Positions 1-7,841 of a stretch of DNA of 19,911 nt are shown here, piece after piece. Below the pieces are notes generated by a model, which made no database searches, was not told the DNA's origin, and worked only from the letters and a program-made list of their open reading frames with translations. Every line of letters begins with the position of its first letter. The first letter of the stretch is position 1. Position numbers and translations under genes: made by a program. This DNA comes from an uncultured Collinsella sp. (GTDB lineage Bacteria; Actinomycetota; Coriobacteriia; Coriobacteriales; Coriobacteriaceae). The DNA is taken from assembly GCA_959602875.1 (NCBI GenBank), contig CAUGVQ010000029.1, forward strand, positions 1 to 19,911, read 5' to 3'.

Positions 1-400
1 TGCGGGCCTCCTCCTCGAACACGCGAATGAACTCGGCGCCGATGATCTTGCGCTTACGCTCGGGCTCCGCCACGCCCTCAAGCAGGTTGAGGAAGCGGTC
101 GGTCGCGTCGACGTAGACGAGGTTCGCGTCCATCTGGTTCTTGAAGACGTCGATGACCTGCTCGGACTCACCCTTGCGCATGAGGCCGTGATTCACGTGC
201 ACGCAGATGAGCTGCTTGCCCACAGCGCGGATGAGAAGCGCCGCGACGACGCTCGAATCGACGCCGCCCGAAAGCGCGAGCAACACCTTCTTGTCGCCGA
301 TCTGCGCGCGGCAGGCCTCGACCTGCTCGGCGATGAACGCCTGCGCGAGCTCGGGGGTGGTGATGCGGACCATGTCGTCGGGACGCTTATTGGGGTCCAT
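1..400 (-). CDS. guaA: GMP synthase, ATP-pyrophosphatase subunit, copy 1 (3' part beyond left edge)
   Basis: The last step of GMP synthesis is the ATP-driven amination of XMP. This is the N-terminal 133 residues of the ATP-pyrophosphatase (synthetase) part. The protein begins MDPNKRPDDM and carries the PP-loop SGGVDSS near residue 45, then VNHGLMRKGESEQVIDVF. It starts directly at the synthetase domain, with no class I glutamine amidotransferase domain in front, so it belongs to the two-subunit type and needs a separate glutaminase subunit or free ammonia. The ATG at 398-400 has a strong AGGAGG about 6 bases upstream. The frame is open to the left edge with no sign of decay. A second copy lies at 18615-19601 and differs at about 9 of the shared residues. 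The rest of the gene is outside the window, so whether this copy is complete cannot be judged. Confidence 0.93.
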   Translation of the reverse strand, partial: MDPNKRPDDMVRITTPELAQAFIAEQVEACRAQIGDKKVLLALSGGVDSSVVAALLIRAVGKQLICVHVNHGLMRKGESEQVIDVFKNQMDANLVYVDATDRFLNLLEGVAEPERKRKIIGAEFIRVFEEEAR

Positions 401-437
401 GGCTCCTCCTAGGCAAGGGGGTTTATCTGACAGGTTC

Positions 438-443
438 AGTATA
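438..443 (-). promoter_or_regulatory. Candidate -10 box for guaA copy 1
   Basis: On the minus strand this reads TATACT, about 38 bases before the guaA copy 1 ATG. No good -35 box is visible at 17 bases. That region overlaps the foot of the hairpin at 462-489. The assignment rests on the hexamer and its position only. Confidence 0.3.
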
Positions 444-461
444 TCAGCCATAGATGCAGAA

Positions 462-489
462 GATGCCCGCCGCACCTGCGACGGGCATC
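462..489 (-). terminator. Hairpin terminator after the MFS transporter gene
   Basis: On the minus strand GATGCCCGTCGC pairs with GCGGCGGGCATC around an AGGT loop. This gives a 12-bp stem with one T-G wobble, followed by TTCT. It sits 59 bases after the MFS stop codon and before the guaA copy 1 start, so it most likely separates the two units. The T-tract is short. Confidence 0.6.
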
Positions 490-548
490 GATGTGAGGGG
501 TGCCGAGGGGCGGGCGGCGCGTCATGCCGAGCAGTCCGCTCGAATCCC

Positions 549-2174
549 TCAGCCTTTCTGCTTCTCTGCCACCTTGATGGCGGGCGTCGACGCTAGGCCG
601 AGCAGCACCACGGCGGCACCTACCGCATAGGCGATGCGCGTCGACTCAAAGCGCGCCTGTGCCTGGATGCGCACGAGCTCGCTCCGCTCGGCATCGGTCA
701 TGGGGATGTCTGCTATCTGCCGCTCAAAGTCCGCGTCGCTACCCAAGTTGATGTTCACGGTGGAGAGACGCTCCGCAACGGAAGACGAGATAGCCGGGTC
801 CGCGGCAGCACGAACGCGCACCGAGCTCGTGATACCAAAGAGGAGCACCGCCCCGAGCAGCGCCACGCCAATGGCTTGACCCACATTGCGCATCGTGCTC
901 TGAATACCGCCGGACTGCGCCGCGTCGCGCTCGGGCAGCGCCAGCGCAACCACATTGCTCGCATGCGAGGACACCGTGCCCGCGCCCACGCCGGCCATAA
1001 AAGCGCCCAGGTAGACACCCACACGGCTGCACCCGTCGACCGTGACCGACAGCGCCATGATACCGAGGGCGAGCGCCATGGCGAGATACCCCGTCTGGAT
1101 GACGCGCCGCGGATGGGCGTTGGGCATGAGCTTGGGGATGCCAAGGGCAAGCGCAAAGGTGGGGACGCCGGTTGCGATGGAGATGGTTCCCACGTCAACG
1201 GGCGTCCAGCCGGCAACAAGCTGGAGATAGGGCGCCATCAGGATGGATTGCGCACCCATGAAGAAAAACGTGATTGCGTTGGCGATAAGCCCTGCGAGCA
1301 CCTGCGGCGTGGTGAGGAACGACCGCGGGAGCAGTGCGATGCCGTTTTTCTCCTCTACGGTGCCCTCGACCTTGATGAGAAGCGCGGGCACCACAATGCC
1401 GGCGGCAACCATGGGAAGCGCCGGCGAGATGCCAAAGAGCGTGAAGGGGCACCCGTCGAGCGGGCGCACAAGACCCCAGCTCGACACGCTCGAAAGGCCG
1501 ATGAGGAAGAGGAACAGGCCGAGCGCGGCGAGCGTGACGCCTATGCCGTCGAAGCGGAGCTTCTCGTCCGCCTCGGCAATTGCCGGCAAGGCGAGCGACG
1601 CCGCCACCACCGCCACAAAGTACGCCGCAAGCGTGAGGAAGGTCACGTGCATGCCCGCAACCTCCATGACCACGCCCAAAATGAGGGGCAGTACCGCCGA
1701 GAGGCCCGATGCCGCGCCGATGCACCCAAAGGCGACCATGCGATCGCGTCCGGTATACATGACCGGGATGAGACCGAGCACCGACGGGATGAGAAAGCTC
1801 GCGCCGAGTCCCACAAGCACGCGCCCGACCCAAATGAACACGAACATGTTGGGCGCGACGGCAAGCGCAACCTCGCCCGCCGCGCAAAGCACAGCACCGA
1901 TGCGAAATGAGCGCTTCCAGCCGAGGATGGTGCCCATAAGGCCGCCAGCGATCATAAAGGCGCCGCCTACGAGCGGATAGATCATGTTGGCGAGCTGAAT
2001 GTCTGAGGTTGTGGCGCCGAGCTCACGCGTGAGCGCCGAGGTGGCGAGCGACAACGCCCCGTTATCGCCCGTGGTGCCCATCTGCGCCAAGATAAGAACA
2101 ATGACCGGTAAAACCATGAATTTGTGCCGCGCGGAAGTGCGATCCGGCGCAGCCGTGACCGGAGTGGAAGACAT
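549..2174 (-). CDS. MFS transporter, DHA2-like (about 14 membrane spans)
   Basis: This 541-residue integral membrane protein is probably a proton-driven antiporter or uptake carrier of the major facilitator superfamily. After a short cytoplasmic N-terminus there are many hydrophobic helices through to residue 535. A motif A-like loop lies at residues 77-88 (GGLMGTILGWKR), and a motif B-like GRVLVGLGASFLIPS lies at about 118-132. The length and helix number fit the 14-span DHA2 (EmrB/QacA) group better than 12-span carriers. One insert near residue 250 holds cysteine and proline (RPLDGCPF) and probably lies outside. The ATG at 2172-2174 has AAAGGAT upstream. The gene follows the bile salt hydrolase on the same strand by 63 bases, so bile acid or conjugate transport is a reasonable inference, but drug efflux is equally possible from sequence. 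A hairpin follows the stop. Confidence 0.88.
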   Translation of the reverse strand: MSSTPVTAAPDRTSARHKFMVLPVIVLILAQMGTTGDNGALSLATSALTRELGATTSDIQLANMIYPLVGGAFMIAGGLMGTILGWKRSFRIGAVLCAAGEVALAVAPNMFVFIWVGRVLVGLGASFLIPSVLGLIPVMYTGRDRMVAFGCIGAASGLSAVLPLILGVVMEVAGMHVTFLTLAAYFVAVVAASLALPAIAEADEKLRFDGIGVTLAALGLFLFLIGLSSVSSWGLVRPLDGCPFTLFGISPALPMVAAGIVVPALLIKVEGTVEEKNGIALLPRSFLTTPQVLAGLIANAITFFFMGAQSILMAPYLQLVAGWTPVDVGTISIATGVPTFALALGIPKLMPNAHPRRVIQTGYLAMALALGIMALSVTVDGCSRVGVYLGAFMAGVGAGTVSSHASNVVALALPERDAAQSGGIQSTMRNVGQAIGVALLGAVLLFGITSSVRVRAAADPAISSSVAERLSTVNINLGSDADFERQIADIPMTDAERSELVRIQAQARFESTRIAYAVGAAVVLLGLASTPAIKVAEKQKG

Positions 2175-2201
2175 ATCGATCCTTTTGTTGAGGGAAACGG
2201 T

Positions 2202-2230
2202 CGGCCGGCGGGCACCGTACCCGCCGGCCG
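2202..2230 (-). terminator. Strong hairpin between bile salt hydrolase and MFS genes
   Basis: CGGCCGGCGGG and CCCGCCGGCCG form a perfect 11-bp stem around a 7-base loop. It starts 8 bases after the hydrolase stop codon and ends 28 bases before the MFS start. There is no clear T-run after it on the minus strand (ACCGTTTCCCT). It may be an incomplete terminator that lowers MFS expression, or an mRNA-stabilising structure. Confidence 0.5.
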
Positions 2231-2237
2231 CATGGCG

Positions 2238-3200
2238 CTATGCCGCAGAGAGAATCTGCAGTTCCTTGGAGTTCAGGTTGCACGAAGAAAGCGGGTAGGC
2301 CGCGATACGCGGGTTCTCGTAGGTCGCATGGTAGTAGGTGAGGGTATTTGCCGAGAAGCAGCTCGTGTAAAGCGTCTTTTCCCATGCGCCCTGGGCGGTG
2401 CGGGCGGCGCCCATGGGCACTGCGACCGAACCGAGCGTGCGGAAAAGGCGCACGACGTTTGCCGCCTCATCGGCCTCGACCGGATAGTGGTTGTTCACAA
2501 AGGCCGCCTTGATGAAGCGCGAGGGGCCGCTGTAGTCACCGGGGATCCCGTGCATGCCCACACCTGTGCCAAAGGGAGCGAGCGTTGCCTCTCCCCACGC
2601 GGTTGCCTTGGGGTCATCCACGCTGAGCGTGAGGTAGTTGCGCAGGTTCTCGCGCTGCCAGCCAAAATCGGGCTCGTTGGTAAGCGTGTCGACGTCGTTT
2701 TCCCATACGCGCAGCCCGTCGTCCAGGCACTCGACCGCAAGGCTGCCCGTTGCATCGGCAATAAGCCAGTGGAGCTTTGCCACCGGCAGCGCCTCGTTCA
2801 CGGGCTTTGCCACCACGGTTACATCGGCGAGCGCATCGCGCACCTCGTCGATGGTCGCAAAGTTGCGGGCGATCCAGAACGGGAACTCGTAGGCAGCTAC
2901 GTTGGTGCGTCCCACCACGGGCGCCTTGGCGTAGCGCGCGCTCTGAGGGAAGTTGAGGCCCGCGACGGCAAGGCCCGCGTCGTTGCCGCAGTCAAAATAA
3001 AGCGGCACGTCGTCCACCACAATGCCCATGCCAATGACGGCATGGCCCCATTCGAGATCTGCCGAGCGACTGAACGCCCCGGGGACCTTTGCCGCGGAAG
3101 GCGTCACCACCACGCGCTCGCCATAGCCCTGCGTCCAATCGAGATTGCGGCCAAAGAACATCTTTCCCGCCGCATCGGTAAAGCGGATGCCTGTGCACAT
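2238..3200 (-). CDS. bsh: Bile salt hydrolase (choloylglycine hydrolase family)
   Basis: This enzyme hydrolyses the amide bond of glycine- or taurine-conjugated bile acids. It is an N-terminal nucleophile enzyme of 320 residues, the usual length. Met1 is removed to expose Cys2. All key residues fall at the family's positions: Cys2, Arg18 and Asp21 (GRNLDW), Asn83 (GLNFPQSARY), Asn175 (NEPDF) and Arg228 (GIPGDYSGPSR). There is no signal peptide, so it acts in the cytoplasm. A longer frame reaches 3413, but MCTG at 3200 is the true start because Cys must be residue 2. AAAGGGG lies about 9 bases upstream. The GTG at residues 211-213 aligns with the loop that in lactobacilli is G-X-G in glycine-preferring and S-R-X in taurine-preferring enzymes, so a glycine preference is inferred. 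Penicillin V acylase is the main alternative. Confidence 0.93.
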   Translation of the reverse strand: MCTGIRFTDAAGKMFFGRNLDWTQGYGERVVVTPSAAKVPGAFSRSADLEWGHAVIGMGIVVDDVPLYFDCGNDAGLAVAGLNFPQSARYAKAPVVGRTNVAAYEFPFWIARNFATIDEVRDALADVTVVAKPVNEALPVAKLHWLIADATGSLAVECLDDGLRVWENDVDTLTNEPDFGWQRENLRNYLTLSVDDPKATAWGEATLAPFGTGVGMHGIPGDYSGPSRFIKAAFVNNHYPVEADEAANVVRLFRTLGSVAVPMGAARTAQGAWEKTLYTSCFSANTLTYYHATYENPRIAAYPLSSCNLNSKELQILSAA

Positions 3201-3436
3201 AGGGCACGCCCCTTTCTCGCCCGTCGCACCCAAAGGGCTTCCGAGCGCCTGGATAGTAGATACTCCCCTCTTACCCGCCCCCTGCCCGCGAAGACTGAAG
3301 CAGGGCTTACATAAGGCTTGCGAATCAGCAAACGCAGGGGCATGCAGGTGCCAAGATGGCTGCGTGCTGATAGCGCACCGGGCGTGCTGGGTAGGATGCC
3401 AAACAAGCACCATCTGCGGAAAAGGGGTCGGTTTCC
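3201..3436. promoter_or_regulatory. Divergent promoter region of bsh and the GH2 gene
   Basis: These 236 bases separate the bile salt hydrolase (minus strand) from the glycoside hydrolase (plus strand), so both promoters should lie here. No convincing -35/-10 pair could be assigned on either strand. The plus side ends in GGAAAAGGGG as ribosome binding site, and the minus side in AAAGGGG. Confidence 0.4.
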
Positions 3437-5440
3437 ATGCTGGATATCAAGCGCGCGCTCGACAGCGCCAAGGTGCCCGAGCGTACCGAGACGCGCTCTC
3501 TCTTCACACCCTGGGGCGATGCGATCCTGCTCGCGGGGGACGCCGCCCAGATTCTGCCCGAGCACCCGCGGCCGACGATGATACGCGAACACTACACGAT
3601 GCTAAACGGCATGTGGGACTACGCCATCGTGCCCTGTGGGAACGCACGCGGGGGCGCCCTCAACATCGACGAGGCACTCGAGATGGTCGCCGCAGCCGAG
3701 CCCCCGCGCACTTGGCAGGGGCGCATCCGGGTGCCCTTCTCCCCCGAGACGGTTCTCTCCGGTGTTGAGCGACGCCTGCAGCCAGACGAACTCCTTTGGT
3801 ACCGCGTGGCCGCACCCGTGCCGGCGCTCGGCGAGCACGAACGGCTCATCCTCCACTTTGAAGCGGTCGACTGGGTCTGCGCGGTGCACGTAAACGGGCA
3901 TCTTGCCGCCACGCATGCCGGCGGCTACCTGCCTATCGACATCGATATCACCCCCTACCTTGCCTGGGGCGCCGGGGGTCATGCGTCGATTACGGTCTGC
4001 GTCTACGACCCCTCGGACGCGGGCGTGCAGCCAAGAGGCAAGCAACGCCTCACCCCCGGGGGCATTTGGTATACCGCCCAGAGCGGCATCTGGCAAAGCG
4101 TCTGGTACGAGGTGGCGCCTAAGACCTATCTCACCTCGCTTGCCCTCGTGGGCGATGCGCAGGGCAACCTCGCCATCGAGGCGGAAGCACGCACCGGCGC
4201 CGAGCTCGCTGCAGACGCAGCGCTGAACCTCGATGTTGAGGTCATCGCCCAGGACGGGAGCCTCGCCGCGCATGTGCTCCTTCCCTTTGAGCAACGCGCT
4301 GCGCTGGCGGCAGCCCCCTCTACGGAGGGGTTCGGCACCGTCGCGGAGCCCTTGGCGACCCGGCGGCGCCTGCGTGCGACCATAGCCCTCGACGCGCCGC
4401 ACCTATGGTCGCCCGAGGACCCGTATCGCTATCGCGTCGACGTCGCGCTCACCGCACCGAGTTCAAGCGCCGACGCCGACCGCGTGCGCAGCTATACCGC
4501 ATTTCGCACCGTAGAGGTGGCCCGTGACGAGGCGGGCGTGCCCCGTGTCCACCTGAACGGCAAACCCATCCTGCTCAGAGGCGTGCTCGACCAGGGCTAC
4601 TGGGCAGAGAGCCTCATGACCGCCCCGTCTGACGAAGCACTCGTCAACGATATCGTTGCCATGAAGCGCGCGGGCTTTAACATGATGCGCAAACACCTCA
4701 AGATCGAGAGCGCACGCTGGTACTACCACTGCGACCGCCTCGGCATGCTCGTCTGGCAAGATGCCGTCTCGGGCGGCGGCGCTTACAGCCTCTGGCACAC
4801 AAGCCGCAAGCCCACCGTCTTTAAAGCGACGTGGGGACGCTACCGCGACGACATCCCCCACCACCGCATCGCGCTCGCCGCGGACGACACGCGCTACCAG
4901 CTGGAGTGGACGGCAACCTGCGCCGACATGGTCCGCCAGCTCAAGGGGCATCCCTCCATCATCGCCTGGTCACTCTTTAACGAGGCGTACGGCCAGTTCG
5001 ACGCGCGCGCGGCGGCGGAGCTCGTCCATACCATCGACCCCACGCACCCCATCGACGCCGTGAGCGGCTGGTACGACCAGCGCTGCGGCGACTTCCTCTC
5101 GCACCACAACTACTTCCGCCCGCTCACGGCAGACCGCGACCGGGCGAGCCTGGCAGGCTATGTGCGCGAGCGCGGCTACCGTGCTTTCATGCTCTCCGAA
5201 TTCGGCGGGTGGGCACAGCCCATAGCCGAGCACCGTTTCTCAACGGCAACCTACGGCTACGGCGACTTCCCCTCGCTCGACGCCTGGCGTGACGCCGTGA
5301 CGGGCTCGCTCGACCAGGCGGCGGCGTTGTGGGAGCGGGGCCTCGCCGGCTTTGTCTACACCCAGGTAAGCGATGTGGAGGACGAGTCCAACGGCATCCT
5401 CACCTTTGACCGGCGTATCAACAAGCTCGAGGACGACTGA
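3437..5440 (+). CDS. Glycoside hydrolase family 2 enzyme
   Basis: This 667-residue retaining glycosidase is probably cytoplasmic, since no signal peptide is seen. The order is an N-terminal jelly-roll sugar-binding domain (about 50-230, with SGIWQSVWYE at 216-225), an immunoglobulin-like sandwich (about 230-365), then a TIM barrel (from HLNGKPILLRGV at about 372). The acid/base is Glu516 in SLFNEAYG and the nucleophile is Glu588 in MLSEFGG. Near the C-terminus it has YTQVSDVEDESNG followed by TFDRR, typical of GH2 enzymes of mixed beta-galactosidase, mannosidase or unknown type. The Asn-x-Lys pair by which beta-glucuronidases bind the glucuronate carboxylate is not evident, so glucuronidase is unlikely and the substrate stays open. 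The ATG at 3437 has AAAAGGGG upstream. It is transcribed away from bsh and converges on tex. Confidence 0.9.
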   Translation: MLDIKRALDSAKVPERTETRSLFTPWGDAILLAGDAAQILPEHPRPTMIREHYTMLNGMWDYAIVPCGNARGGALNIDEALEMVAAAEPPRTWQGRIRVPFSPETVLSGVERRLQPDELLWYRVAAPVPALGEHERLILHFEAVDWVCAVHVNGHLAATHAGGYLPIDIDITPYLAWGAGGHASITVCVYDPSDAGVQPRGKQRLTPGGIWYTAQSGIWQSVWYEVAPKTYLTSLALVGDAQGNLAIEAEARTGAELAADAALNLDVEVIAQDGSLAAHVLLPFEQRAALAAAPSTEGFGTVAEPLATRRRLRATIALDAPHLWSPEDPYRYRVDVALTAPSSSADADRVRSYTAFRTVEVARDEAGVPRVHLNGKPILLRGVLDQGYWAESLMTAPSDEALVNDIVAMKRAGFNMMRKHLKIESARWYYHCDRLGMLVWQDAVSGGGAYSLWHTSRKPTVFKATWGRYRDDIPHHRIALAADDTRYQLEWTATCADMVRQLKGHPSIIAWSLFNEAYGQFDARAAAELVHTIDPTHPIDAVSGWYDQRCGDFLSHHNYFRPLTADRDRASLAGYVRERGYRAFMLSEFGGWAQPIAEHRFSTATYGYGDFPSLDAWRDAVTGSLDQAAALWERGLAGFVYTQVSDVEDESNGILTFDRRINKLEDD

Positions 5441-5446
5441 CGCCCA

Positions 5447-5475
5447 CCCCTGCCCGGCAGCAGGGGACGCTGCCG
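5447..5475. terminator. Overlapping hairpins between convergent GH2 and tex genes
   Basis: Two mutually exclusive stems fit in the 41-base gap: CCCCTGC/GCAGGGG (5447-5466) and CGGCAGC/GCTGCCG (5455-5475), each 7 bp and perfect. They could end transcripts from both sides. Neither is followed by a T-run. Confidence 0.4.
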
Positions 5476-5481
5476 ATCGGA

Positions 5482-7638
5482 TTACTTGCCCGGCACCATG
5501 GTGAGCGAGATCTTGCCGCGGCCGCAATCGACCTTCTCAACCCAGACCTTGACCGTGTCGCCCACCGCAACCACGTCGCTCGGATGTTTGACAAAGCGGC
5601 GCGACAGCTTGGAGATATGCACGAGCCCGTCCTGGTGCACGCCCACGTCCACAAAGGCGCCAAAGTCCACCACGTTGCGCACGGTTCCGGTGAGCTCCAT
5701 GCCCACCTCGAGGTCGTCGATGGTGAGCGCCGCGCGGCTAAAGACCACCTCGGGCGCATCATCGCGCGGGTCGCGTCCCGGCTTCTCGAACTCGGAGACA
5801 ATGTCGATAAGCGTAAGGATGCCGCAGTCGAGCTCACCGGCAAGCGTGGCGACGCTGCCCACGCGCTGGTTGATGTCGGCAACGCCTCCTCGGGCAAGCT
5901 CATCGGCCGTCACACCCGCGCGCTTAAGCACGGCACGCGCGACCTCGTAGCTCTCGGGGTGGACGCTCGTGGCGTCGAGCGGGTTGTCGCCGCCGGTGAT
6001 GCGCAAAAAGCCCGCCGCGTTCTCAAAGGCCTTGGACCCGAGCTTGGGCACCTTGAGGAACTCCCGGCGGTTGCGGAAGCGTCCGTGCTCCTCACGGTAG
6101 GCGACGATGTTCTTGGCGACAGCCGGCGTGATGCCCGAAACGTAGCCGAGCAAGCTCGCACTCGCCGTGTTGACATCCACACCCACGCGGTTCACCACGT
6201 CCTCCACCACGTTACCGAGCGCACGGGAGAGCTCCGCCTGGTCGAGGTCGTGCTGGTACTGGCCCACGCCGATGGACTGGGGAGGAATCTTCACGAGCTC
6301 CGCGAGCGGGTCCTGCAAACGACGCCCCAGGCTCATGGCGCCGCGCGTGGTGACGTCGAGCTCGGGGTACTCCTCACTCGCAAGCTCACTTGCCGAGTAG
6401 ACCGAGGCCCCGGCCTCGTTAACGATGGTGTAGCGAAGCTCGGGCGCAGACTCGGCAATAAAGTCCGATACCACGGCCTCCGTCTCGCGGCTCGCCGTCC
6501 CGTTGCCAATGACGATGGTGTTGATCGCGTACTTCTTAGTGAGACGTGCGAGCTCACGCTTGGTGCCCGCCTCGTCGCGACGGGGAGGGGTTGGGTACAC
6601 CACACCGTGGTCGAGGAGTTTGCCCGTCTCATCGAGCACAGCGACCTTGCAGCCCGTGCGATAACCCGGATCGAGCGCAATCACGCGGGCACCGCGCACG
6701 GGACGAGCAGAGAGCAGGCTCTCGAGGTTCTTGGCAAACACGCGGATGGCATCCATCTGGGCGCGCACCGTAAGGCGCGCGCGGAGCTCGCGCTCAAGCG
6801 AGGGCGCCATAAGCCGCTTGTAACCGTCGGCGATGGCGGCGTCGAGCACGGGCGCAAACACGCCCTGGCGGCGGGGCCAACGCGCGCCCAAGCGCGCCAC
6901 GGCAGCCTCGCCGTCCACACGCACCCGCACGCGGAGCTTCTCCTCGCGCTCGCCGCGGTCGATGGCAAGCACGCGGTGATTGGGGATCTTGCGCGCCGGC
7001 TCGGCGTAGTCGTAATAGGGCTCGTAGGGCGTCTTCTCGTCCGCATCCGCAGCAACGGACACAATATCCGCTGTGTTCTCCGTAAAGGAGCGCATGTCGG
7101 CAACGTTCTCGGCATCCTCCGCCACGGTCTCCGCCACAATGTCGGAAGCGCCGGCGAGCACCTTCTCGGGCGTGTCGTAACCGGCCTCGGCCGCCTCGGG
7201 CGTCATAAAGCTCTCCGCCTCGTCGAGCGCCGTCCCCTTGGTCTTCACCTGCATGATAATCATGTTGGCAAGCGGCTCGAGCCCCGCCGCGCGCGCCTTC
7301 TGCGCGCGCGTCTGACGCTTCTTGCGGAAGGGCTTGTAGAGGTCCTCCACGCGCTGAAGCTGGGTGGCAGCGCGAATCTCTGCCTCGAGCTCGGACGTGA
7401 GCTTGCCCTGTGCGCCGATGAGTGTGATGACGTCGTCTTTTCGCTGCTCAAGGTTGCGCAGGTAGGTGAGCCGCTCGTCAAGCGTGCGGAGCGCCACGTC
7501 GTCCATGCCGCCCGTGGCCTCTTTACGGTAGCGGGCGATAAAGGGGATGGTTGCCCCCTCATCGATAAGGGCGACCGCCGCCTCAACGGCGGTGGGTTTG
7601 AGCGAAAGCTCGGCGGCAAGTGCAGCGATGATGTCCAT
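5482..7638 (-). CDS. tex: Tex, S1-domain RNA-binding transcription accessory protein
   Basis: Tex is a conserved cytoplasmic nucleic-acid-binding protein tied to transcription and RNA handling. The order matches the family: an N-terminal helical Tex region (about 1-190), a YqgF/RNase H-like domain beginning RVIALDPGYRTG at about 318, the conserved GASVYSASELASEE (410-423) and GQYQHDLDQ (459-467), helix-hairpin-helix motifs (about 490-550), and a C-terminal S1 domain (about 646-718) with DFGAFVDVGVHQDGLVHIS. Its 718 residues are normal. The frame is open further upstream to 7734, but the ATG at 7636-7638 gives MDIIAALAAELSL, the usual family start, with GGGAG about 9 bases upstream. It stands alone, divergent from the phosphatase gene and convergent with GH2. 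It looks like a core gene, with nothing odd. Confidence 0.96.
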   Translation of the reverse strand: MDIIAALAAELSLKPTAVEAAVALIDEGATIPFIARYRKEATGGMDDVALRTLDERLTYLRNLEQRKDDVITLIGAQGKLTSELEAEIRAATQLQRVEDLYKPFRKKRQTRAQKARAAGLEPLANMIIMQVKTKGTALDEAESFMTPEAAEAGYDTPEKVLAGASDIVAETVAEDAENVADMRSFTENTADIVSVAADADEKTPYEPYYDYAEPARKIPNHRVLAIDRGEREEKLRVRVRVDGEAAVARLGARWPRRQGVFAPVLDAAIADGYKRLMAPSLERELRARLTVRAQMDAIRVFAKNLESLLSARPVRGARVIALDPGYRTGCKVAVLDETGKLLDHGVVYPTPPRRDEAGTKRELARLTKKYAINTIVIGNGTASRETEAVVSDFIAESAPELRYTIVNEAGASVYSASELASEEYPELDVTTRGAMSLGRRLQDPLAELVKIPPQSIGVGQYQHDLDQAELSRALGNVVEDVVNRVGVDVNTASASLLGYVSGITPAVAKNIVAYREEHGRFRNRREFLKVPKLGSKAFENAAGFLRITGGDNPLDATSVHPESYEVARAVLKRAGVTADELARGGVADINQRVGSVATLAGELDCGILTLIDIVSEFEKPGRDPRDDAPEVVFSRAALTIDDLEVGMELTGTVRNVVDFGAFVDVGVHQDGLVHISKLSRRFVKHPSDVVAVGDTVKVWVEKVDCGRGKISLTMVPGK

Positions 7639-7765
7639 AGACGGGCTCCCGTCATACCGATACCGCGGGGCACGCCGCGCGGCCGTTGATTCGTAAAGCC
7701 GAACTAGAATACCCGCCCGTGCGGACAGGAGCAAGACTCATCCAAATCGTGCACTCCTCACAACA

Positions 7766-7799
7766 TTCGTATGCGCAACCTCGCATCTGGGCATACGAA
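7766..7799. promoter_or_regulatory. Inverted repeat upstream of the phosphatase gene
   Basis: TTCGTATGC and GCATACGAA form a perfect 9-bp inverted repeat around 16 bases, with AAAAAG following. A competing shorter stem, ATGCG/CGCAT (7771-7786), uses part of the same arm. It lies 42 bases before the phosphatase ATG. It could be an operator for a dimeric regulator or a leader switch. The function is inferred from symmetry and place only. Confidence 0.4.
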
Positions 7800-7841
7800 A
7801 AAGCAGCACTACGCACGCAACGGGCGAAAGGAACGCTTGCG

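Noticed and set aside
876..1910. Plus-strand frame of 344 codons opposite the MFS gene
   Set aside because: Antisense shadow caused by high GC at third positions. The composition is unlike a real protein.
3437..5440. Beta-glucuronidase
   Set aside because: Both catalytic glutamates are present, but the Asn-x-Lys glucuronate-binding motif is not evident near the C-terminus.
5584..7689. Long plus-strand frame of about 700 codons opposite tex
   Set aside because: It is the antisense shadow of a highly conserved gene. Its protein is rich in Arg, His and Gly without any domain and has no proper start.
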